NCBI GenBank assembly: GCA_963668595.1
Contig: OY764876.1
Coordinates: 3,658,001-3,722,000 of the forward strand
From: GWE2-42-39 sp963668595
GTDB taxonomy: Bacteria; Bacteroidota; Bacteroidia; Bacteroidales; Prolixibacteraceae
Length of the DNA: 64,000 bases
Direction of reading: 5' to 3'
In this document: positions 1-7,847 of the stretch, piece after piece
Layout of the letters: each line of letters begins with the position of its first letter
Numbering within the stretch: the first letter of the stretch is position 1
Made by a program: the position numbers and the translations under genes
The notes under the pieces: model-generated
Seen by the model: the letters and a program-made list of their open reading frames with translations, nothing else
Told to the model about the DNA's origin: nothing
Database searches by the model: none

Positions 1-1913
1 CTATTGTTCCTGTAAAGAATGAAGATGGATCGTGGGCTACCCCAGAACAATTCGGAATTGGTTTGCAGGAAATTACTAACCCAATTGCCTTGCTTGATAA
101 ATTGAATTCAGAAACAAGAACAAGCAAACTGATCGGAGGTCTTTCCGCAGAAGTTGATTTTGGGAAAATTAATACTTCGTTAAAGGGATTGAGTTTCAAA
201 AGCACATTCAGCGGAGAAATGGCTTTGGTAAATACCCGCGGATACTCTCCTTTTTATTACCTGGATGCCATGCACTTTACGATTACCGATAAGGCTTCGA
301 AAAGCATGACCCTTTATTCGCGCTGGAACTTCGAGAATGTGTTGAGTTACGATAAAACAATCGACGATCACCATTTTACCGTAATGGCGGGATGTAGTGC
401 TTTCAAAGATATGCAGGAAAATCTTTCGGGTGAGAAGTCTGATGTAATCTTTGATGACTTCGACCATTCGTACATCGACAATGCGACCAATCCGGAAAGT
501 GCTGTAGTGGGGGGCGGTTATTCCGAACATACTGTATCTTCTTTGTTTGGCCGTATCAATTACGATTTTCTCGATCGTTACATGCTTACAGCAACAATGC
601 GCCGCGATGGATCTTCTCGTTTCGGTTCCGAAAATAAATACGGTTATTTCCCGTCCTTGGCTGCTGGTTGGGTGATTTCACGTGAGAACTTTATGAGTAG
701 TTTTTCTGATAAAATAGACCTGCTGAAATTACGATTAAGCTGGGGACAAAACGGAAACGAAAATATTGGTGATTTCAGATATACCTCAATTATCGGAAAT
801 CAGAACATTTACTATTTCGGCGACAGCAAAACTCAGTATAATGGAGCACAGCCGAATCGAATCGCAAACCCATCGTTGAAATGGGAAGCTTCGGAACAAA
901 CCAACCTCGGAGTCGATTTTGCAGCACTGGATAATAGTCTGAGAGTAATTCTGGATTACTATGTGAAAACAACCAAAGACTGGTTGGTTACCGCTCCGGT
1001 GCCTATGTTGGTCGGAAACTCTGCTCCAACAATCAATGGTGGTAAGATCAGGAACTCAGGTATTGAAGCAGAGATCGGCTATAAAAAACGCTTTGGTAAA
1101 TTATACGTTGATGCATCGATTAATGGAGCATATAACATAAACGAAACACTTGACATTCGTAGTGATGAAAAACGAATACAAGGAGGAGATGGTGGTTTCG
1201 GTCAGTCTGACGTTTTATTTGCAAAAATAGGAACGCCAATGGGTGCTTTTTATGGTTTAAAAACAGATGGTATTTTCCAGACACAAGAAGAAATTGATGC
1301 ATACCTAAATGCTGATGGTGGAAAAATTCAGCCCAATGCCAAACCCGGAGATATTCGGTTTATTGATAGCAATGGTGATGGAGCAATTACCCCCGATGCT
1401 GATCGCGTTGAGTTAGGTTCTCCGTTCCCCGATTTTACCGGTGGATTTAACCTGAAACTCGACTACAACGGTTTCGACTTTAGCATGTTTCTTTATGCTG
1501 CTCTCGGACAAGAAGTATATGATGCAACGCGCCGTTACGACATGAACGGAACCAATTATCGCGCCGACTGGCTGAATCGCTGGACAGGTCCGGGAACTTC
1601 CAATAAATATCCGCGCGTAACATTTGTTGACGACAATCAAAACATGAAAACAGTGAGCGATTTCTTTGTTCACGAAGCAAGTTTTGTGCGCTTACGTAAT
1701 ATCACTTTGGGTTATAGCTTGCCTAAAAAAGTAACCAATTATTTGAAAATTAAGAACCTTCGCTTCTATGTGAGCGCTGACAACCTGTTCACCTTTACCA
1801 AATACAAAGGATACGATCCTGAAATAGGTGGAGGTGTACTCTCGAATGGAATCGACCACGGTATTTATCCACAGGCCCGCACTGTGTTAGGTGGTGTAAA
1901 TATTACGTTTTAA
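1..1913 (+). CDS. susC: SusC/RagA-type TonB-dependent outer-membrane receptor, 5'-truncated by the window edge
   Basis: The reading frame is open from base 3, so the gene starts outside the window. What remains, about 636 residues, is the C-terminal beta-barrel of a SusC-family receptor: it is rich in aromatic, alternating strands and ends in a terminal strand closing with 'GGVNITF', the usual C-terminal aromatic residue of an outer-membrane barrel. SusC proteins import oligosaccharides through the outer membrane, with TonB energy, in complex with SusD, whose gene follows after 12 bases. The signal peptide, carboxypeptidase-like domain and plug are expected upstream but cannot be seen. The downstream GH16, GH3 and GH5 genes make beta-1,3-glucan oligosaccharides the likely cargo (inference). 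Confidence 0.93.
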   Translation, partial: IVPVKNEDGSWATPEQFGIGLQEITNPIALLDKLNSETRTSKLIGGLSAEVDFGKINTSLKGLSFKSTFSGEMALVNTRGYSPFYYLDAMHFTITDKASKSMTLYSRWNFENVLSYDKTIDDHHFTVMAGCSAFKDMQENLSGEKSDVIFDDFDHSYIDNATNPESAVVGGGYSEHTVSSLFGRINYDFLDRYMLTATMRRDGSSRFGSENKYGYFPSLAAGWVISRENFMSSFSDKIDLLKLRLSWGQNGNENIGDFRYTSIIGNQNIYYFGDSKTQYNGAQPNRIANPSLKWEASEQTNLGVDFAALDNSLRVILDYYVKTTKDWLVTAPVPMLVGNSAPTINGGKIRNSGIEAEIGYKKRFGKLYVDASINGAYNINETLDIRSDEKRIQGGDGGFGQSDVLFAKIGTPMGAFYGLKTDGIFQTQEEIDAYLNADGGKIQPNAKPGDIRFIDSNGDGAITPDADRVELGSPFPDFTGGFNLKLDYNGFDFSMFLYAALGQEVYDATRRYDMNGTNYRADWLNRWTGPGTSNKYPRVTFVDDNQNMKTVSDFFVHEASFVRLRNITLGYSLPKKVTNYLKIKNLRFYVSADNLFTFTKYKGYDPEIGGGVLSNGIDHGIYPQARTVLGGVNITF

Positions 1914-1925
1914 GCACAATAAAAT

Positions 1926-3530
1926 ATGAAGGATATGAAAAATAAATTAATATACGCAACATCACTCGTTGCCCTGGTTCTCGGAAGTATTTCGTGTTCT
2001 GATTCGTTTCTTGAACTGGAACCGAAAACCGGTCAGGTAGAAGCTAACTATTATAAAACAGAAGAACAGGCATTATTGGCTGTTGCTGCGGTGTACGATG
2101 CTTATTCGGTACAAAACTGGCAATTCGTACCTACTATGTCTGATATTTTTTCTGACGATGCGTATGCCGGTGGATCAAATATCAGCGATATGAGCCAGTG
2201 GCAAGAAATGGAAATGTTTGCCATGACTCCGGAAAACAATTCTTCCAGCGATTTGTGGAATCGTTGTTATTCGGGCATTTACCGTGCCAATCTGTATTTG
2301 CAGAAACAAGATGGTGTTGAATGGGAAACCGAAGGAATGAAAGCCAGACTTGAAGCTGAAACATTATTCTTGCGTGCTTATTTCTATTGGGATTTAGTCC
2401 GTCATTTCGGTTATGTTCCGTTAATTACAGAAGTGTTACCGAGTGTTGAAGACTACAAAAATATTCCGCAAACTACTCCGGAAGAAATTTTCAAACAAGT
2501 GGCTTCCGATTTATTAAAAGCTCAAGCTACTTTGCCGGTACACATTGCTGCTTCTGAAAAAGGTCGTATCTCGAAAGGTGCAGCACAGGCTTTAATTGCC
2601 CGTATCTATTTATATCACGAAGGATTTGGTAAAACTGTACTGGGATTACCTGCATGGAGTGATGGAACAACAACCATCGATAAAACATGGGTTAAAAATG
2701 CACTGGAAGAGGTTATTACAAGTGCCGAATATTCTCTGTTGCCGAAATACGCTGATCTGTGGGATTGGGAGAATCAGAACAATGCCGAGTCGTTACTGGA
2801 AATTCAATATTCCGACAAAGCCAAATCGGGCGACTGGGGTGGCTGGAATATCAATGGAAATTTCTCCTGTGTCTGGATTGGCCCACGTAACCCGGAAGGT
2901 GATGCTTCGGTTTATCCTGGTTGGTCGTTTGCGACCTTGAGCTGGAGTTTGGCGAATGAATTTGAAGCTGGCGACCCGCGTAAAGACGCTGCGTTGTACA
3001 ATGCTGATCAGAAGTTGACCAAGTACAACAAAGCATTCATGAACACCGGTTATTTCAATAGTAAATATATGGCTCGTGCTCCATACATTGGATCTGGTGG
3101 TGATCCAAGTCACAATTTCCCACGGAATTTCGTTGATATTCGCTATGCCGATGTGTTGTTGATGGCTGCTGAATTGTCTTTGACTGATAATGCATCAAAA
3201 GCTCTGGGTTATTTCAACCAGGTGCGTACTCGTGCATTGGGTACAGCTGCTGCCAAAACAAGTATTACTCTGGACGATATTTATCACGAACGTCGTGTTG
3301 AATTTGCGGGGGAAGGTCTTCGTAAATGGGACCTGCTTCGCCGGGGAAATACCTATGCTGCGGAAAAAATTAACGCAAGTTTCTCGGTTCCTTCCGGCAT
3401 TTCTAATCCTGCTGATTTTGCTCCACGTACATTTAAAGCCGATACCTGGGGCATGTTCCCAATTCCGGCCAGTGAAATCAGAAACACGAACACCGATGTG
3501 CTGAAACAAATGGTTCCGGCTTATAAATAA
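1926..3530 (+). CDS. susD: SusD/RagB-family outer-membrane glycan-binding lipoprotein
   Basis: SusD-like surface lipoprotein that caps the SusC channel and binds glycan. The N-terminus has a lipoprotein signal peptide ending in a lipobox-like 'LGSISC'. SusD features follow: 'LELEPKTGQVEANYYKTEE' after the Cys, TPR-like helices with 'ETLFLRAYFYWDLVRHFG' near residue 140, and the C-terminal 'IYHERRVEFAGEGLRKWDL' block typical of the SusD C-terminal domain. Its 534 residues are normal for the family. A second ATG nine bases downstream (1935, MKNK...) is an equally plausible start. It is co-directional with and closely spaced to the SusC gene, so almost certainly in one operon. Confidence 0.95.
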   Translation: MKDMKNKLIYATSLVALVLGSISCSDSFLELEPKTGQVEANYYKTEEQALLAVAAVYDAYSVQNWQFVPTMSDIFSDDAYAGGSNISDMSQWQEMEMFAMTPENNSSSDLWNRCYSGIYRANLYLQKQDGVEWETEGMKARLEAETLFLRAYFYWDLVRHFGYVPLITEVLPSVEDYKNIPQTTPEEIFKQVASDLLKAQATLPVHIAASEKGRISKGAAQALIARIYLYHEGFGKTVLGLPAWSDGTTTIDKTWVKNALEEVITSAEYSLLPKYADLWDWENQNNAESLLEIQYSDKAKSGDWGGWNINGNFSCVWIGPRNPEGDASVYPGWSFATLSWSLANEFEAGDPRKDAALYNADQKLTKYNKAFMNTGYFNSKYMARAPYIGSGGDPSHNFPRNFVDIRYADVLLMAAELSLTDNASKALGYFNQVRTRALGTAAAKTSITLDDIYHERRVEFAGEGLRKWDLLRRGNTYAAEKINASFSVPSGISNPADFAPRTFKADTWGMFPIPASEIRNTNTDVLKQMVPAYK

Positions 3531-3566
3531 ACCAAGTAATACGGTTGAATCATTAAAAATTAGATC

Positions 3567-3663
3567 AATGAAATGAGCATGATTTACGGAAACACCAATC
3601 TAAATGATTATTCTTCAATCATGCGAATTCCATGTGGCAATAAAAACAAAAAATAAACACATG
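3567..3663 (+). repeat. 97-bp interspersed palindromic repeat, copy 1 (ends on a start codon)
   Basis: These 97 bases, ending in the ATG of the PKD lipoprotein gene, are identical base for base to the reverse complement of 32567-32663, which ends in the ATG of an unrelated phosphatase gene. The element contains an imperfect inverted repeat: 'atgaaatgagcatgatt' near its left end pairs with 'aatcatgcgaattccat' about 30 bases further on. Diverged copies lie near 32810-32893 and 50757-50860. It translates into a spurious in-frame N-terminal extension (MIILQSC...) in both places. Confidence 0.85.
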
Positions 3664-5415
3664 AAAAAAATACAATATATACAGAAACTTGCTGGTTTAG
3701 TTGCGATGGTATTGGTGCTGTTTGCCTGTGATCCGGTAATGGATGATGGCGTTGATATTGGCACTGCCCCAACTGCAGACCAACTGGATTTTTCAATCAG
3801 TCCGGGTACAACTGACTTCAAATTTGTATTGAAGAATACTTCTTCGGTTACCGGAATCGTTTCCTGGGATTTGGGAAATGGTACAAAAACAACTGACGTG
3901 TCGCCAACGGCAAGTTATTCGTTGCCCGGAGACTATACAATTACCATGACTTTGATTACTCGTGGTGGAGTGGCCTCAAAATCAAAAGTGCTTACCCAAA
4001 CAAAAACTGATTATTCAATCTTTACTGACGAGAAATTTGTGAAACTGAGTGGCGGAGCCGATGATTTGGATGGTAAAACATGGGTGCTCGACAGCCTGTC
4101 TGCCGGACACATTGGAGTAGGCCCTGCCGGATCAGTTGGTCTGGAATGGTGGTCGGCCGGTCCGTTGGCGAAACAAGCAGTAAAAGTTTTGTACGACGAT
4201 GCAATCAACTTCAAACTGAATGGTTTTAAAGCTACTTTGACAAACAAAGGACAGAGCTATGTAAAAGGTTTCGTGAAAGATAGTCCGGGATACAGTAATG
4301 CTCGTGAAAATGATTCAGACTTTGTAGTTGACTATCAGCCAGCTCCTGGTTCGTGGTTTATCGAAACGAAAGATGGTAAATCGTACCTGACTTTATCCGG
4401 AACAACGCCGATGTTTCCATGTTTCGACGTGGGTGCTACCAACGGTTCGTATGAAATTCTGAAAATTGAAGAAAACCTGCTTGAGCTGGTAACCATCGAC
4501 CGGGTAGAAGGAAACGCATGGCATTATCAACTGATTCCGAAAGGATATGTAAAACCATCCGTAAAAGCTGATTTGGCAGTAGTTGCTGCAAGTGAAGTGA
4601 ATTCGTACGATGCAAAACTTACCAATATCGTAATCCCTGCCGGACAATCAATTACTGGCGCTGTGTATAATTTTGGCGACGGCGACCCGGTTGAAACTTC
4701 TGATTACACCGCAACAGCATCGCATACTTACATGCGTCAGGGAACTTACACGGTTTCGGTAGTTGTGAAAACTTCGGTTGGAGACCTCAATCTTTCGCAA
4801 ACAGTAACTGTTGCAGCCAACCATCCTGATTATGTGCCATTCTTATTGGCTGAAATGGTGGTTTACAACGATTTCAGTGAAGTGGAGCTGGCTCCGGTTT
4901 TGGGACAGGATTGTGGAGTGAATGTGGTTGCAAACCCAAGCAAAGTTTATCCGAACCGCAGTAGTAGTGTTGCTTTCTACTCGAAAACCAACAACGAGTG
5001 GGCCAATGCTTATCTGAAACTTCCTTCGGGATATCGATTCGATTTACGTTTGATTTCGGTATTTAAACTGAAAGTGTATGGAAAAGCAGGCGACAAAGTA
5101 TTGCTTAAACTTGAAAATTTCGATCGTGGAGGCAATGCATGGCAAACCGGTACGGCCGATTTAATTTACGAAATCAAAAAAGATAATACCTGGGAGGTTG
5201 CAGAATTTGACATGTCGGGTGTTGCAGCAGGCGGGGACTGGACCGGAGATATTTTTACCGGCAACGTTGTAACCGATAACCGGTTTAATCATGACTTCTA
5301 CAATGTGGTACGTGTCATGCTCAATCCGGGTGTGGGAAGCGGGACACATGAGTTTTATTTTGATGAGCTGTCCGGTCCGCACGTTGAAGGAATTAAGTCA
5401 GCTATTGTGAAATAA
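3661..5415 (+). CDS. PKD-domain surface glycan-binding lipoprotein of the PUL
   Basis: Probable surface glycan-binding protein (SGBP, SusE/F-position). From the ATG at 3661 the protein has 584 residues with a lipoprotein signal ending 'VLVLFAC'. A first PKD-like fold covers about residues 40-110 ('SWDLGNGTKTTD', 'GDYTITMTLIT') and a second about 310-375 ('YNFGDGDPVETSDYTATASH', 'GTYTVSVVV'). A beta-rich C-terminal third ends with 'GTHEFYFDELSGP', as in carbohydrate-binding jelly rolls. The frame stays open to 3604, but that upstream part lies inside an interspersed repeat, so I reject the longer start. It sits between SusD and GH3, the usual place for an SGBP. Ligand not determinable from sequence. 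Confidence 0.82.
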   Translation: MKKIQYIQKLAGLVAMVLVLFACDPVMDDGVDIGTAPTADQLDFSISPGTTDFKFVLKNTSSVTGIVSWDLGNGTKTTDVSPTASYSLPGDYTITMTLITRGGVASKSKVLTQTKTDYSIFTDEKFVKLSGGADDLDGKTWVLDSLSAGHIGVGPAGSVGLEWWSAGPLAKQAVKVLYDDAINFKLNGFKATLTNKGQSYVKGFVKDSPGYSNARENDSDFVVDYQPAPGSWFIETKDGKSYLTLSGTTPMFPCFDVGATNGSYEILKIEENLLELVTIDRVEGNAWHYQLIPKGYVKPSVKADLAVVAASEVNSYDAKLTNIVIPAGQSITGAVYNFGDGDPVETSDYTATASHTYMRQGTYTVSVVVKTSVGDLNLSQTVTVAANHPDYVPFLLAEMVVYNDFSEVELAPVLGQDCGVNVVANPSKVYPNRSSSVAFYSKTNNEWANAYLKLPSGYRFDLRLISVFKLKVYGKAGDKVLLKLENFDRGGNAWQTGTADLIYEIKKDNTWEVAEFDMSGVAAGGDWTGDIFTGNVVTDNRFNHDFYNVVRVMLNPGVGSGTHEFYFDELSGPHVEGIKSAIVK

Positions 5416-5437
5416 AAGATCAATTCGATGAGAGATT

Positions 5438-5473
5438 CTAAGCTGCCTGTTTTTCGGGCAGCTTAGGTTTTTA
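5438..5473 (+). terminator. Rho-independent terminator after the PKD lipoprotein gene
   Basis: A perfect 10-bp stem, 'ctaagctgcc' at 5438-5447 pairing with 'ggcagcttag' at 5457-5466, has a 9-base loop and is followed by 'gtttttatttg'. It separates the SusC-SusD-PKD transcript from the glycosidase genes, or attenuates read-through into them. Confidence 0.85.
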
Positions 5474-5551
5474 TTTGCCAAAAATTGAAAGAGAATGAAT
5501 GGCATTTTTTTGAAGGGGAATAATGGAACTTTATTTTGAAAAATTACAGGC

Positions 5552-7798
5552 ATGAACAAAAAATTACTTCTTTTTATTAGCGGGTGTTTAATGTTTTTCC
5601 AGGGATGTGTTGATTCGACAACACAAGAGCAGAAAGACCCCCGAATTCAGGATTTAATATCGAAAATGACTTTGGAAGAAAAGCTGGGGCAGATGTCTCA
5701 GTTCGATCCCGGGCAGCTGGGTAGCGAGGAAAATATGAAGCAAGCTATTCGCGACGGCAAAGTTGGTTCGATTCTGAACTTGATTGGAGCCGCTCGTGTA
5801 AATGAGTTGCAACGTGTGGCAGTAGAAGAAAGTCGGCTGGGAATTCCGCTGATAATCGGAAGAGATGTGATTCATGGCTATCGCACTATTATGCCTATTC
5901 CACTGGGTTTGGCCGCAAGTTGGAACCCGGTAATAACCGAAGAAGCAATGGCCGTGGCTGCGAAAGAAGCTGCTGCCGATGGAATTCACTGGACTTTCGC
6001 TCCGATGATTGATGTTTCACGCGATCCGCGTTGGGGACGCATTGCTGAAAGTTGTGGTGAAGATACTTATCTCAGTGCCCGAATGGGCGAAGCAATGGTG
6101 AAAGGTTTTCAGGGCGATGATCTGAGTAACCCGAATACTATTGCAGCATGTGCCAAACATTATGTAGGCTACGGAGCTGCCGAAGGCGGACGCGACTACA
6201 ATACCACTTACATTCCCGAAGCGCTATTGAGGAATGATTATTTGCCACCGTTTAAAGCGGCAAGTGATGCCGGGGTAGCCACTTTTATGTCGGCTTTTAA
6301 TGATTTAAACGGAGTGCCAACCAGCGGCAACGAATTTACACTAAAGAAAATATTACGTGAAGAATGGGGATTCAATGGTATGGTGGTGAGCGATTGGGCT
6401 TCCATTGCCGAAATGATCCCGCACGGATTTGCAGCCAATAAAAAAGAAGCTGCTGAAAAAGCATTGAAAGCCGGAGTTGATATGGAAATGGCAAGCAATT
6501 GTTACGTCGAAAGCGTTCAATCGCTGCTTGATGAGGGGAAAATAGCCATGGCTGATATTGATCGCTATGTGGCGAATATTCTGCAATTAAAAATAAAATT
6601 GGGTCTTTTCGATCATCCATATACGCCCGAAGATGCAGCGGCAAAAAATATTCTTTCTGCTGAAAATATGGACGTGGCAAAACAAGCTGCAATTGAGAGT
6701 TTTGTTCTTCTTCAGAATAAAAACCAGTTATTGCCTTTGTCGAAAGAAATTCGTTCACTTGCTGTAATTGGACCGTTGGCTGATGCTCTGCACGACCAGA
6801 TGGGAACCTGGGTTTTCGATGGAAGAAAAGAAAACTCAGTGACTCCGCTCTCTGCATTAAAAAATAAGTTGGGAGCTGATAAAATTCATTTTGCCAAAGG
6901 CCTTGAAGTAAGTCGCACAAAAACAACCGAGGGTTTTGCCGAAGCAGTAAAGGCAGCCCGAAATTCGGATGCTGTTGTTCTGGTTTTGGGTGAAGAGTCA
7001 ATTCTTTCGGGAGAAGCTCACTGTTTGGCTGATCTGAATTTTCAGGGGGCTCAAAATGAATTACTTGATGCAGTGGCTGCTACCGGAAAACCATTGGTAT
7101 TGGTAGTTATGGCTGGTCGTCAGTTAACGATTGGCTCAGCACTGGAAAAGGCTGATGCTGTGTTGTATGCCTGGGCTCCGGGAACAATGGGTGGCCCGGC
7201 ACTTGCCGAAGTGCTTTTGGGCGATGCCTCTCCTTCCGGGAAGTTACCAGTGACTTTCCTAAAAACAGTGGGACAAATACCTTTGTACTACAGTCACCGA
7301 AATACTGGTCGTCCGGCCAACGAACACAACTGGACTCCAATTGATAAAATTCCTGTTGAAGCCGTTCAGCATTCGCTGGGAAATACCTCGCATTACCTCG
7401 ATGCTGGTTTTAACCCATTATTTCCTTTTGGCTTCGGACTTAGTTATACCACTTTCGAATATTCCGACCTGGTACTTTCTTCTCCGGAAATTAGCACCAA
7501 TGGAAGTTTGACGGTATCAGCAAATATAAAAAATACAGGCTCTTTCGAAGGGAAAGAAGTTGCTCAGCTTTATATCCGCGACCGGGTGGGAAGTATAACT
7601 CGTCCGGTGAAAGAATTGAAAGGTTTTACAAAAATCAGTTTGAAGCCGGGAGAGCAGCAACGGGTTGAATTTACACTGCAAGCGGCTGATTTGTCATTTT
7701 TTAATGGCACAGCTTACCTTGTTGAACCCGGAGAATTTGATCTGTGGATTGGAACAAACTCAGAGGAAGGACTTCACGGAGAATTCCTTGTAAAGTAG
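5552..7798 (+). CDS. bglX: GH3 beta-glucosidase (BglX-like), lipoprotein
   Basis: Family GH3 exo-acting beta-glucosidase, probably releasing glucose from beta-glucan oligosaccharides in the periplasm. The signal peptide ends in 'FFQGC', a lipobox-like site. The N-terminal TIM barrel begins at 'ISKMTLEEKLGQMSQ', carries the conserved 'AKHYVGYG' (Lys202/His203) and the nucleophile Asp281 in 'GMVVSDWAS'. The alpha/beta sandwich domain (about 375-590) and the C-terminal fibronectin-III-like domain (about 660-745) follow. At 748 residues it is full length for the three-domain BglX type. It follows the PUL binding genes in the same direction with its own 130-base gap and terminator upstream. Confidence 0.93.
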   Translation: MNKKLLLFISGCLMFFQGCVDSTTQEQKDPRIQDLISKMTLEEKLGQMSQFDPGQLGSEENMKQAIRDGKVGSILNLIGAARVNELQRVAVEESRLGIPLIIGRDVIHGYRTIMPIPLGLAASWNPVITEEAMAVAAKEAAADGIHWTFAPMIDVSRDPRWGRIAESCGEDTYLSARMGEAMVKGFQGDDLSNPNTIAACAKHYVGYGAAEGGRDYNTTYIPEALLRNDYLPPFKAASDAGVATFMSAFNDLNGVPTSGNEFTLKKILREEWGFNGMVVSDWASIAEMIPHGFAANKKEAAEKALKAGVDMEMASNCYVESVQSLLDEGKIAMADIDRYVANILQLKIKLGLFDHPYTPEDAAAKNILSAENMDVAKQAAIESFVLLQNKNQLLPLSKEIRSLAVIGPLADALHDQMGTWVFDGRKENSVTPLSALKNKLGADKIHFAKGLEVSRTKTTEGFAEAVKAARNSDAVVLVLGEESILSGEAHCLADLNFQGAQNELLDAVAATGKPLVLVVMAGRQLTIGSALEKADAVLYAWAPGTMGGPALAEVLLGDASPSGKLPVTFLKTVGQIPLYYSHRNTGRPANEHNWTPIDKIPVEAVQHSLGNTSHYLDAGFNPLFPFGFGLSYTTFEYSDLVLSSPEISTNGSLTVSANIKNTGSFEGKEVAQLYIRDRVGSITRPVKELKGFTKISLKPGEQQRVEFTLQAADLSFFNGTAYLVEPGEFDLWIGTNSEEGLHGEFLVK

Positions 7799-7847
7799 CC
7801 TTTCCAAAGAAAATATATCAATAGACGATATTTACAACGAATAGTTG

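Noticed and set aside
3604..3660. N-terminal extension 'MIILQSC...' of the PKD lipoprotein
   Set aside because: The same extension appears in front of the unrelated phosphatase at 32626-32570. It is the translated 97-bp repeat, and a proper lipoprotein signal begins at 3661.
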